Shown: positions 1 to 6,563, numbered from the stretch's first letter. The stretch is 12,462 nt of DNA from Actinomycetota bacterium (GCA_004376325.1 SOKC01000106.1:1-12462), one strand, 5' to 3'. Numbers and translations are program-made. Notes: a model not told the origin generated them from the letters alone.

Positions 1-125
1 AATTTACCACTTAAATACACATTTATTTATTGTTATCGATTCCAATAAAATAGCATAACGAACTTTATATGTCAAATAAAATTCAAAAGGTAACGTCAAG
101 TTTTTGTGTAAATTCTTTTATTGGC

Positions 126-221
126 TTATCCTTCCAACTTTAAATCTCCCCAAATTTCTTCTTCTGTTGTCTTTACTTCTTTCCATAATTGAGCTAATCT
201 TAATTTAGTAAGATCTTGCAT
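126..221 (-). pseudogene. Short open frame inside the IS remnant, possible transposase stump
   Basis: A 31-codon frame starts at an ATG (219-221) and encodes a charged helical peptide beginning MQDLTKLRLAQLWKEV and ending in GDLKLEG. It lies wholly inside the inverted repeats and stops about 15 bp before the left repeat. It may be the start, or a start-to-end fusion, of a transposase reading frame left after internal deletion. I do not recognise a specific transposase segment, and no good ribosome site precedes it. It could also be a chance frame. Confidence 0.3.
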
Positions 222-280
222 GGCGTATCTTCTTTCTTATAGTTTTTTTGTAATAATTATTATTTGAAAGGATACGCCAT
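220..280. repeat. Inverted repeat (stem about 15 bp) inside the IS remnant
   Basis: ATGGCGTATC at 220-229 is exactly complementary to GATACGCCAT at 271-280. The pairing continues inward as CTTTC (232-236) with GAAAG (266-270) across a two-base bulge. The loop is about 29 bases and very AT-rich. The stem covers the ATG of the short minus-strand frame, so in RNA it could mask that start. It is not followed by a T-run and is not a classical terminator. Confidence 0.6.
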
Positions 281-423
281 CACTTCATTTTTTTAAATAA
301 CTTTTACACACAAAATTTTAGGCTATCTCAAAAGTTTGTTGATTCTCTTGGTGCTATTATTAGTTAAGACCAAAAAAGAAAAAAATAGTAAAAAGGAAGC
401 TATATAAGAACTGAAAAGAGGTT

Positions 424-444
424 CTGGAATCCAATTTGGTTCAG
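424..444. promoter_or_regulatory. Imperfect dyad upstream of the sugar cluster, possible operator
   Basis: CCAA (431-434) and TTGG (436-439) face each other, flanked by GAA/TTC and CT/AG arms with single-base bulges. It lies 46-66 bases before the first gene of the sugar cluster, where a LacI-type or other repressor site would be reasonable. No regulator gene is in the window and no clear sigma-70 hexamer pair was found nearby, so the operator role is a guess. Confidence 0.25.
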
Positions 445-489
445 AGCTAACAGTTAAATTTATTAGATTAAAAATTACAAAGGAAGTTT

Positions 490-1029
490 ATGGAGAGAAA
501 GCAACTAAGTAAAACAAAGAAGGAAGTTATTAAAATTTATAAAAATTCTAAAATGGTGTTTACTGAAAAAGAATTTGAGACCATGGAGTTAACCGATTTT
601 GGACTCGGTGATTTTTATAATATAGGATTGAGCTTAGTAATATATGTTAATACCAAAAGGGTTTGTGCAAAAGAAATGGCTCTACTGCCTAATCAAATAT
701 GTCCCCAACACAAACATCCACCTATAGGTAATTCTCTAGGGAAAGAAGAAACTTTCAGGTGCAGATGGGGTGAAGTATATCTATACATTTCTGGTCCGGA
801 AACTAAAAATATTAAAGCAAAAATTCCAAAAAGATATAAAGATAGGTTTACTGTTTTTCATGAAATTATATTAAAGCCAGGTGAGCAGTATACATTAGAA
901 ACAAATACGTGGCACTGGTTTCAAGGAGGAGAACAAGGAGCGGTGTTATCTGAATTTTCAACATATAGCTATGATGAAGGAGATATTTTTTATGATAAGA
1001 AAATAAAAAGAATAGCAGTGGATAATTAA
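490..1029 (+). CDS. D-lyxose ketol-isomerase (cupin family)
   Basis: The product closely resembles the YdaE-type D-lyxose isomerases, which interconvert D-lyxose and D-xylulose (and often D-mannose and D-fructose) using a divalent metal in a cupin barrel. The 179 residues match the family's usual 165-185. Metal ligands are visible as His74 and His76 in CPQHKHPP, Glu87 in KEETFRCR and His142 in TWHWFQGGEQGAV. The conserved LTDFGLG stretch (35-40) and the IYVNT segment (51-55) also fit. The ATG at 490 has AGGA five bases upstream, so the start is well supported. It is the first gene of a plus-strand sugar cluster; the next full gene starts 100 bp downstream. The family is convincing, but the in vivo sugar is inferred, because these enzymes accept several aldoses. 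Soluble, cytoplasmic. Confidence 0.88.
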   Translation: MERKQLSKTKKEVIKIYKNSKMVFTEKEFETMELTDFGLGDFYNIGLSLVIYVNTKRVCAKEMALLPNQICPQHKHPPIGNSLGKEETFRCRWGEVYLYISGPETKNIKAKIPKRYKDRFTVFHEIILKPGEQYTLETNTWHWFQGGEQGAVLSEFSTYSYDEGDIFYDKKIKRIAVDN

Positions 1030-1055
1030 GATGATTTTAATTTGAAAAGAAGTAT

Positions 1056-1109
1056 ATGAGATTATTAGTACATTTTAATATATTTTATTTGATAAAAGAA
1101 AAATATTAA
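1056..1109 (+). pseudogene. 17-codon orphan open frame between isomerase and dehydrogenase genes
   Basis: An ATG at 1056 is preceded by a weak AAGAAG ribosome-site-like run and opens a 17-codon frame (MRLLVHFNIF...) ending at TAA. The peptide matches nothing I know. It is listed because comparable short starts occupy the next two gaps of the cluster, suggesting start stumps of lost genes. On its own it could be chance in AT-rich DNA. Confidence 0.2.
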
Positions 1110-1129
1110 GCAAAGAGTATTTTTAGAAA

Positions 1130-2332
1130 ATGAAAAAGCTAGTTTTATTTGGAGCCGGTAAAATCGGACGATCATTTGTTGGACAATTGTTTAGTCGATC
1201 TGGTTATGAAGTAGTTTTTGTAGATATTTTAAAGCCAGTAATTGAGGCGCTAAATAAAAGGGGAATTTATAATGTTATTATAAAAGGCGATAAGGAAGAA
1301 ATAATAAAAGTTACTAATGTACGTGGCGTTTTAGCATCAGATAAAGAAAAAGTAGCAGAAGAAATAAGTACTGCTGATGTTGTTGCAACTTCGGTTGGTA
1401 ACAATGCTTTGCCTCATATTATTCCTTTAATAGCACAAGGATTAATTAAAAGATATAGTAAAGATAAAAATCTTCCTCTTGATATAATAATAGCAGAGAA
1501 CATGAGAGATGCAGCGGAATATTTTGAAAAAGAGATAGTTAAAATTGTTGGGAATGATTATTCTTTTAAAAAATTAGTTGGGCTTGTAGAAACTAGTATT
1601 GGTAAAATGGTGCCAATAATGTCAAAAAAAGACATGGATGAAGATATATTGCAGATTTTTGCTGAATCATATAATAATCTAATCTTAGATAAAAAAGCTT
1701 TTAAAAATCCAATACCCAATGTTAAAGGTCTTTCTCCAAAAGATAACATGAAGGCATGGGTTGACAGAAAGTCATTTATTCATAATCTTGGCCATGCTAC
1801 GATTTCGTATCTGGGATATTTATATGATAAAAAATTTGTTTATTTATACGAGGCATTGGCTGTAAAAGAATTATACAGTCAAACTAAAGAAACAATGATG
1901 CAAGCATCAGAGATATTAATGAAAGAATATCCTGGCGAGTTTACAAAGAAAGATTTGGAAGACCATATTGATGATTTATTAAAACGATTTATGAACAAGG
2001 CTTTAGGCGATACAATTTATAGAGTAGGAAGAGACCTGTTAAGAAAATTAGGACCAGAGGATAGATTGGTTGGAACCATAAAAAAGGGGTTAAAGCACAA
2101 TATGAATGTGGATAAAATTCTTTATGCTTTGGTTTGCGGTTTTTATTTTAGAGCTACCGATAAATCAGGTGCTATGTTTGATAGAGATATTGAATTCGTT
2201 TCAAAATATTTTAATAATGGCATAGAGTATATACTGGTAAATGTATGTGGATTTGATAAGGGTAAGCATAAAGACATAATTGCAAGATGCAAAAAATATT
2301 CAGAGGAAATTAAAGCATTATATAAAATATAA
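1130..2332 (+). CDS. Mannitol-1-phosphate 5-dehydrogenase-like polyol-phosphate dehydrogenase
   Basis: This is a member of the long-chain, polyol-specific dehydrogenase family closest to MtlD, which oxidises mannitol-1-phosphate to fructose-6-phosphate with NAD. The N-terminal Rossmann domain begins with FGAGKIGRSFVG (residues 7-18), followed by an acidic strand end VVFVD (28-32). ENMRDAAE (123-130) corresponds to the conserved ENM segment. The catalytic lysine motif K-x4-N-x2-H is seen as Lys214, Asn219 and His222 in RKSFIHNLGHA. The C-terminal helical domain is complete. At 400 aa it is slightly longer than the usual 380-390. The ribosome site before ATG 1130 is weak. The neighbouring lyxose isomerase and kinase suggest a pentitol or hexitol phosphate as substrate, so the mannitol label is tentative. 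Cytoplasmic. Confidence 0.82.
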   Translation: MKKLVLFGAGKIGRSFVGQLFSRSGYEVVFVDILKPVIEALNKRGIYNVIIKGDKEEIIKVTNVRGVLASDKEKVAEEISTADVVATSVGNNALPHIIPLIAQGLIKRYSKDKNLPLDIIIAENMRDAAEYFEKEIVKIVGNDYSFKKLVGLVETSIGKMVPIMSKKDMDEDILQIFAESYNNLILDKKAFKNPIPNVKGLSPKDNMKAWVDRKSFIHNLGHATISYLGYLYDKKFVYLYEALAVKELYSQTKETMMQASEILMKEYPGEFTKKDLEDHIDDLLKRFMNKALGDTIYRVGRDLLRKLGPEDRLVGTIKKGLKHNMNVDKILYALVCGFYFRATDKSGAMFDRDIEFVSKYFNNGIEYILVNVCGFDKGKHKDIIARCKKYSEEIKALYKI

Positions 2333-2342
2333 GGGAAGAAAT

Positions 2343-2387
2343 ATGAGCAAACTAGAAAAATCAGTAAAAGAAAATAAATTTTTTTAA
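2343..2387 (+). pseudogene. 14-codon orphan open frame before the aldolase gene
   Basis: Directly after the dehydrogenase stop, GGGAAGAA and an ATG (2343) open a frame encoding MSKLEKSVKENKFF, followed by TAA. The ribosome site and spacing look functional, but the peptide is too short to fold. It resembles the first residues of a larger soluble protein, as if the rest had been deleted. I do not recognise which protein. It could instead be a small leader peptide. Confidence 0.3.
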
Positions 2388-2425
2388 AGAGAATTTAAAA
2401 TGAATAATTTTAAAGGAGAAAAGCT

Positions 2426-3463
2426 ATGCCAATAATAAGAAACGGAGAAAAAGCAAGGGAAATAATTGATAAAGTAAAAAAAACTGGAAATAGTTTACCA
2501 TGTTTTTGCACAGAAAATATTATGACAACAGAAGCAATTTTTATGGGAGCTAAGAAATTTAAAGAAGCGCAAAATATAAAAGGACAATTACCGCTTATTA
2601 TTGCTTTTACAGCAAGTTATGAGCAGAGACAGCAGCTAAAAAATTACTCTGGATTAAGTGATTTTAAAGAAGGATTATTAGCAGTAAGAGATGATATCGA
2701 AAGAATTGCAAGAGACGAAGGTAAATTTAACGATATAGATGTTATTGTGCATTTAGATCATGCTCAACCAGGCGATGATGATTGGATATTTAAGGAAAAT
2801 AAAGATTTCATATCTTCCATCATGTATGATTGCAGTTGCTATAGTCTTAATGACAATATTAAAATGGTAAAGGATTTTGTTAAAAAACATAAAAAAGATT
2901 TTGTTATAGAAGGTTGTGTTGATGAAATATATAATTATGTCGTAAGTAATGAGAAGCTCGAAGTAAAAGATATTATTACTGAAGTAGATGATGTAGAGAG
3001 TTATTTTAAAGAGACTGGAGTTGATTTAGTAGTTGCTAACTTAGGGACAGAACATAGGAGAACAAAAAGTGCTTTAAAGAGGTATTGGAGAGATGCAGCT
3101 CAAAAAATTAGAGATAAGATAGGAAGGCAATTAGTAATTCATGGAACATCGAGTTTAAGTTGTACCGAGTCTAAAAATTTGCCACAGGATGGAATTGTTA
3201 AGGTTAATATCTGGACAATATTAGAAGTAAATCCGAGCAGAATTATGGCTGGTAAAATAATAAAAAATATAGATAAAATGTTATTAAAAGAAAGTATAGA
3301 AAAATTAGTTAATGAAGGATTTTTAAATAAAAAAGTTTTAAATAAAAGTGGGAAACCTTCGTTAGATTTTCTAACAGAAAAATACAGAAGAGATGATATT
3401 CTTATTCCAGCCATTGTTAAGCAAGTTAAAAATTATTATGAGAATTTTTATATTAATTACTGA
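2426..3463 (+). CDS. Divergent class II ketose-(bis)phosphate aldolase
   Basis: A zinc-dependent class II aldolase of the FbaA/GatY/KbaY superfamily, expected to cleave a phosphorylated ketose to a triose phosphate and an aldehyde. The catalytic and metal residues are present: Asp111 and His112 in VHLDHA, His210 in GTEHRR and His239 in VIHGTSS. SIMYDCS (131-137) matches the usual SVMIDGS segment, and IEGCVDE (161-167) the VEaElG segment. Two parts are unusual. The glycine-rich phosphate loop after the third histidine reads GTSS, not GGSG, and the second phosphate motif reads NIWT, not NIDTD. At 345 aa it is longer than GatY-type enzymes (about 285). The substrate may therefore not be fructose-1,6-bisphosphate. 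ATG 2426 has an excellent AAAGGAG seven bases upstream. Confidence 0.75.
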   Translation: MPIIRNGEKAREIIDKVKKTGNSLPCFCTENIMTTEAIFMGAKKFKEAQNIKGQLPLIIAFTASYEQRQQLKNYSGLSDFKEGLLAVRDDIERIARDEGKFNDIDVIVHLDHAQPGDDDWIFKENKDFISSIMYDCSCYSLNDNIKMVKDFVKKHKKDFVIEGCVDEIYNYVVSNEKLEVKDIITEVDDVESYFKETGVDLVVANLGTEHRRTKSALKRYWRDAAQKIRDKIGRQLVIHGTSSLSCTESKNLPQDGIVKVNIWTILEVNPSRIMAGKIIKNIDKMLLKESIEKLVNEGFLNKKVLNKSGKPSLDFLTEKYRRDDILIPAIVKQVKNYYENFYINY

Positions 3464-3474
3464 TGGAGGACAAA

Positions 3475-3600
3475 ATGGTTAATTTATTCAATCAGTCAAT
3501 GAATAAAAAAGAAATTCGAAAACTTTACTTATCCAATTTTATACTATTATTTAGATATTTGATTTTATTACAAAAAGTTATTTATTATAAAATAACCTGA
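3475..3600 (+). pseudogene. 41-codon stump, possibly the N-terminus of a lost DUF4432-type gene
   Basis: A strong ribosome site (GGAGG at 3465-3469) and ATG 3475 open a 41-codon frame starting MVNLFNQSMNKKEIRKL, then becoming hydrophobic and AT-rich before a TGA at 3598. The first 17 residues resemble the start of DUF4432 (aldose-1-epimerase-like) proteins found in sugar clusters; this is from memory and uncertain. The frame is the same as that of the kinase downstream, separated only by TGA TTT. It therefore looks like the head of a deleted gene joined close to the kinase start, and its translation may deliver ribosomes to the kinase. Confidence 0.45.
3577..3596 (+). repeat. Small hairpin just before the kinase start
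   Basis: GTTATTT (3577-3583) and AAATAAC (3590-3596) form a perfect 7-bp stem around a 6-base loop, ending 7 bases before the kinase ATG. It is AT-rich and therefore weak. It occupies the place where a ribosome site would normally be, so it could affect initiation. It is not followed by a T-run long enough for termination. Confidence 0.35.
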
Positions 3601-3603
3601 TTT

Positions 3604-5106
3604 ATGAGCCTTCTAGGTATTGATATTGGAACAACAGGAGTTAAAGCAATTGCATTCAACGAAGAGGGTAAGGTATTAGCAAGTGCCTATCAGGAGTATG
3701 AGCTGATTTATCCTAAACCTCACTTTGTAGAATTTGATACAATTCCTATGTGGAATAAAATCTTTGATGTAATAAGAGAGATAAACTCTTATCATATGGT
3801 TAAGAAAGACCCGGTAACTGCTCTTTCAGCGTCAACTGTTGGAGAAAGTTTTACTCCAATTGATGAAGATGGGAATATAATCTACAATACAATTTATTCA
3901 ACTGATTCAAGAAGTGAAGCTGAACTTGAGTTTATTTTTACAAAAATCCCTGCAAAAGAGCTTTATTTTATTACAGGTCTTCCTCCTCAGACAATTTGTG
4001 CATTAAATAAAATATTATGGTTAAAAAATAATCTACCTGAAATATATAAGAGAACCAAGAGGATTTTATTCACTGAGGATCTGCTCCAGCATAAACTTGG
4101 AATTACTGATACAAAAATAAATTATTCACTTTCATCAACATCTTTGTTATTTGATATAAGAAAAAAAATTTGGTCAGAAAAAATTTTAAATACTTTTGAT
4201 ATAGATAAAGATTTATTTTCAGCACCATCACCTTCCGGAATTATAGTTGGTACTGTGAGAGATGATATAGCTAAAGATCTAGGATTCAAAAATAATGTTC
4301 TTGTTGTTACAGGAGGTCATGACCAACAGTGTGCTGCGCTTGGAGTAGGTTCTATCAAAGGAGGACTAGCTGCTGATGGAATGGGTACTGTTGAATGTGT
4401 TACAACAACACTTGATGAGCTGATAATAAGTGATTCGATGTATGAAAATGATTTTTCTACAAGAGCCCATGTAGTTCCCAATAAGTTTGTAACAATTGCA
4501 TATAATTTGACTTCAGGAAGTCTGGTCAAATGGTTTGTTGACATTTTTGCAGATAAGGAAAAGGAGCTGGCTGAAAAAGAGCAGGTTGGTGTAATAAAAT
4601 ATTTTTATAAAAATTTTGATTTTAATCCTTCAGGATTATTTGTACTTCCCTATTTTTCGTCATCAGGAACCCCTTATCATGACCCTATTCCTAAGGGCAC
4701 AATTACGGGTTTAAATTTGACTACCAAAAAGGAAGATATCTTTAAAGCAATAATAGAAGGTCTAATTTATGAGATAGCATTCAATGTTGAGCTTGCTGAA
4801 AAGTCAGGAGTAAAAATTACAGAACTTAGAGCAGTAGGTGGTGGGGCTAAATCAGATAAAGAGCTTGCACTTAAGTCATCAATTTTGGGGAAGCCTATAA
4901 AGAAGATGCAAATAACTGAGGCTGGATGTCTTGCCACAATGATGCTTGCGGGTAGTGCAACAGATAAATTTACACTTGAGCAGGCGATTTCAAGTTTTAT
5001 AAAGGTGGAGAGAGAATTTTACCCTGATGAGAAAATAAGAGAAAAATATTTAGATAGGTTTGTGAAATATAAAAAAATTTACAATCTTATAAGTCAGATT
5101 TATTGA
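3604..5106 (+). CDS. FGGY-family carbohydrate kinase (xylulokinase-like)
   Basis: An ATP-dependent sugar kinase of the FGGY family, full length at 500 aa. The N-terminal nucleotide loop is LGIDIGTTGVKA (residues 4-15). The catalytic base is Asp240 in VTGGHDQQCAALG. ATP-binding segments include GLAADGMGTVE (254-264) and the C-terminal AVGGGAKSD (410-418). The signature GGHDQ, unlike the GGAGDN of classical XylB, is shared with several pentulose, hexulose and polyol kinases, so D-xylulose is inferred from context (lyxose isomerase upstream, rpe downstream). ATG 3604 follows an in-frame TGA at 3598 and has no Shine-Dalgarno sequence, so translation probably depends on coupling to the upstream stump. 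By eye this gene is richer in G+C than the three before it. Confidence 0.85.
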   Translation: MSLLGIDIGTTGVKAIAFNEEGKVLASAYQEYELIYPKPHFVEFDTIPMWNKIFDVIREINSYHMVKKDPVTALSASTVGESFTPIDEDGNIIYNTIYSTDSRSEAELEFIFTKIPAKELYFITGLPPQTICALNKILWLKNNLPEIYKRTKRILFTEDLLQHKLGITDTKINYSLSSTSLLFDIRKKIWSEKILNTFDIDKDLFSAPSPSGIIVGTVRDDIAKDLGFKNNVLVVTGGHDQQCAALGVGSIKGGLAADGMGTVECVTTTLDELIISDSMYENDFSTRAHVVPNKFVTIAYNLTSGSLVKWFVDIFADKEKELAEKEQVGVIKYFYKNFDFNPSGLFVLPYFSSSGTPYHDPIPKGTITGLNLTTKKEDIFKAIIEGLIYEIAFNVELAEKSGVKITELRAVGGGAKSDKELALKSSILGKPIKKMQITEAGCLATMMLAGSATDKFTLEQAISSFIKVEREFYPDEKIREKYLDRFVKYKKIYNLISQIY

Positions 5107-5356
5107 TTTTTAAGTTTAATTTGAGTTTTTGACTTAACTGCATAAATGTGAATTTTTTATCTTCTACTGCTTTAGACTTATAACTTAATCAGTTTCGCTT
5201 ACATTAGCACGATAGACATCGATACTTTTTTGTTTACATTTTTAATGGTGTAATCAGCAATGAGCAATTGGTTATATTTACAATAGGGCTTTTTTTTAAT
5301 ATACTTCTTTAAATTAGATAACTTTGGAATAAACTGTAAATTGACTTAAATTTTTA
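5107..5356. other. Noncoding AT-rich spacer between kinase and rpe
   Basis: About 250 bp with no reading frame of note, no strong hairpin and no obvious terminator. T-rich runs occur at 5145-5158 and 5289-5298. I saw no tRNA, riboswitch fold or repeat copy. The rpe promoter begins at its right edge, so rpe is probably a separate transcription unit. Confidence 0.5.
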
Positions 5357-5365
5357 TGTTATAAT
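5357..5365 (+). promoter_or_regulatory. Extended -10 promoter for rpe
   Basis: TGTTATAAT combines a perfect -10 hexamer (5360-5365) with the upstream TG of an extended -10 element. Transcription would start near 5372, giving a leader of about 29 bases. A TTGACT at 5341-5346 lies only 13 bases from the -10, too close for a standard -35, so the extended -10 probably carries recognition. Confidence 0.6.
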
Positions 5366-5400
5366 CCATATTGTAATTAAAGACGAGATTAAGGAAAGCT

Positions 5401-6108
5401 TTGGTAAGTGAAAATAGCGGGATAAAAATTTGTGCCTCTATTCTAAATAGTAATTTTATAAATCTGGCGGGTGAGATTGAAAAAGTTGAAAAGGCCGGAG
5501 TGGATATGCTCCATATAGACGTTATGGATGGAAACTTTGTTCCAAACATAACTATTGGTCCACCCATTATAGAATGCTTGAGAAAAAATACCAGACTTTT
5601 TTTGGATGTGCATCTTATGATTAAAAAGCCTGATAGACTTCTTGACAGTTTTATCGAAAGTGGAGCAGATCTGATAAATGTTCATGCTGAAGAATGCCCT
5701 CATCTGGACCGGACATTGAACTATATAAAACAGGCAGGTAAGAAAGCTGCAGTGGCATTAAATCCTTCAACATCTTTATGCTTAATAGAGAACGTCCTGG
5801 GACTTGTTGATATGGTATTGATTATGACGGTCAATCCTGGATTTGGGGGTCAGGAATTCATACATGATATGGTTTATAAGATTAAAAAGTTAAAGGCAAT
5901 GATTGAAGATTACAGAAGATATTCCTCTAATGTAAAAAAATATGTTGATATTCAAGTGGATGGAGGGATTAATATCGATACAGCCCCGATTGTTGCCAGA
6001 GCGGGGGCGAATGTATTGGTAATGGGTACTGCTATTTACCAGTCAGATAATCCTGCAGAATATATAAAGAAAGTAAGAGATAAAATATTAATGGTAAAAA
6101 CAGTCTAG
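5401..6108 (+). CDS. rpe: Ribulose-phosphate 3-epimerase
   Basis: Interconverts D-ribulose-5-phosphate and D-xylulose-5-phosphate in the pentose phosphate pathway. The beta/alpha barrel motifs are all present: HIDVMDGNFVPN (38-49) with metal ligands His38 and Asp40, DVHLM (69-73) with His71, VNPGFGGQEF (144-153), and VDGGI (186-190) with Asp187. At 235 aa it is slightly longer than the usual 215-225. The phosphate-side segment VMGTAIY replaces the more usual GSAIF type. The first strand reads CASILNSNF where PSILSADF is usual, a small departure from type. The start is TTG 5401, supported by AAGGA five bases upstream; no ATG fits. It lies downstream of the kinase in the same direction and would complete the route from xylulose-5-P, but its own promoter suggests a housekeeping role too. 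Confidence 0.9.
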   Translation: MVSENSGIKICASILNSNFINLAGEIEKVEKAGVDMLHIDVMDGNFVPNITIGPPIIECLRKNTRLFLDVHLMIKKPDRLLDSFIESGADLINVHAEECPHLDRTLNYIKQAGKKAAVALNPSTSLCLIENVLGLVDMVLIMTVNPGFGGQEFIHDMVYKIKKLKAMIEDYRRYSSNVKKYVDIQVDGGINIDTAPIVARAGANVLVMGTAIYQSDNPAEYIKKVRDKILMVKTV

Positions 6109-6162
6109 TTAACTGCTTTCTTCTAATATAATAATATAAAAATATATATGAAGGTGATATCA

Positions 6163-6206
6163 ATAAAAAAATAGCTCTCTCTTTTTTGATAGGACTATTT
6201 TTTTAT
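6163..6206. terminator. Bidirectional rho-independent terminator between rpe and ferredoxin
   Basis: ATAAAAAAATAG (6163-6174) is perfectly complementary to CTATTTTTTTAT (6195-6206), giving a 12-bp stem around a 20-base loop. Each arm has seven T's on its 3' side when read from either strand. It sits between converging genes, so it can end transcripts from both sides. The stem is AT-rich and hence moderate in strength. Confidence 0.7.
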
Positions 6207-6228
6207 AATGTAAATTAGTTTAGATAAA

Positions 6229-6420
6229 TTAATCAGCTGATATTGCTTCGGTTGGACAACTCTCTACTGCTTCTTCAATACACTCTTCATCACTTTCTTC
6301 ATAATCATTCTTGATAACTTCTGCTATATCTTCATCCTCATTTAATTTAAAAATATCCGGACATGTTTCTTCGCATAAACCGCAACCGGTGCAGAGTTCT
6401 TTATCTATTTTTACTTTCAT
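6229..6420 (-). CDS. Single-cluster [4Fe-4S] ferredoxin
   Basis: A small acidic electron carrier of 63 aa. Cys10, Cys13 and Cys16 in CTGCGLC, together with Cys55 in CPTEAI, would hold one [4Fe-4S] cluster. Cys20 and Cys47 occupy the positions of the disulfide known in Thermotoga and Pyrococcus ferredoxins. The second cluster's ligand set is missing, as in those monocluster proteins. I place the start at ATG 6420, because AAGGA lies five bases upstream; a longer frame from GTG 6435 lacks a ribosome site and would contain this one within its coding sequence. The gene is monocistronic, bounded by a terminator downstream and a promoter upstream. The electron donor and acceptor cannot be read from the context. 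Confidence 0.88.
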   Translation of the reverse strand: MKVKIDKELCTGCGLCEETCPDIFKLNEDEDIAEVIKNDYEESDEECIEEAVESCPTEAISAD

Positions 6421-6442
6421 TGAGTTCCTTTCCACTTTTTAA

Positions 6443-6470
6443 TTTATAAATCTTATTTATTATTCAGCAA
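6443..6470 (-). promoter_or_regulatory. Putative promoter of the ferredoxin gene
   Basis: On the minus strand TTGCTG (6465-6470) and TATAAA (6443-6448) are separated by 16 bases, and the -10 lies about 22 bases before the ferredoxin ATG. The match is fair rather than strong. Confidence 0.4.
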
Positions 6471-6563
6471 TATTGTTATGTAATATACAAAATTTTTTTT
6501 TCTATTTCAACAAAAAAATTTTTTATTTCTCTATAGAAATATCAGTTAGAAACAGAGGATTTA

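Larger units (their letters stand above)
89..327 (-). mobile_element. MITE-like remnant of an IS256-type insertion sequence
   Basis: The two ends form imperfect inverted repeats of about 25 bp. The left end (89-112) contains TTTTTGTGTAAA, and the right end, read on the minus strand (327 down to 300), contains TTTTGTGTGTAAAA. Both are preceded by a G-x-T-A-x-C pattern at the outer tip. A tip reading TTTACACAAAA...TGACG is typical of IS256-family (mutator-type) elements. TCAAAA occurs just outside both ends (83-88 and 328-333), consistent with a decayed 8-bp target duplication, although the alignment is one base uncertain. The 239 bp between the tips cannot hold a transposase, so this is an internally deleted, non-autonomous copy. 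Family assignment rests on the tip sequence alone. Confidence 0.55.

Noticed and set aside
3139..3414. Minus-strand open frame inside the aldolase gene
   Set aside because: It is antisense to a gene with clear family motifs, has no ribosome site and reads as low-complexity hydrophobic sequence.
3577..3603. Hairpin before the kinase as an attenuator or terminator
   Set aside because: The stem is only seven AT-rich pairs and lacks a following T-run.
4317..4544. Minus-strand open frame inside the kinase gene
   Set aside because: It lies opposite the catalytic region of a well-supported FGGY kinase and has no start signals.
5341..5365. TTGACT and TATAAT as a standard -35/-10 pair for rpe
   Set aside because: The spacing is only 13 bases; an extended -10 promoter explains the site better.
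6421..6435. Five-codon N-terminal extension of the ferredoxin from a GTG
   Set aside because: The AAGGA ribosome site lies within this extension, placed correctly for the ATG at 6420, and ferredoxins of this type start at MKVKID-like sequence.
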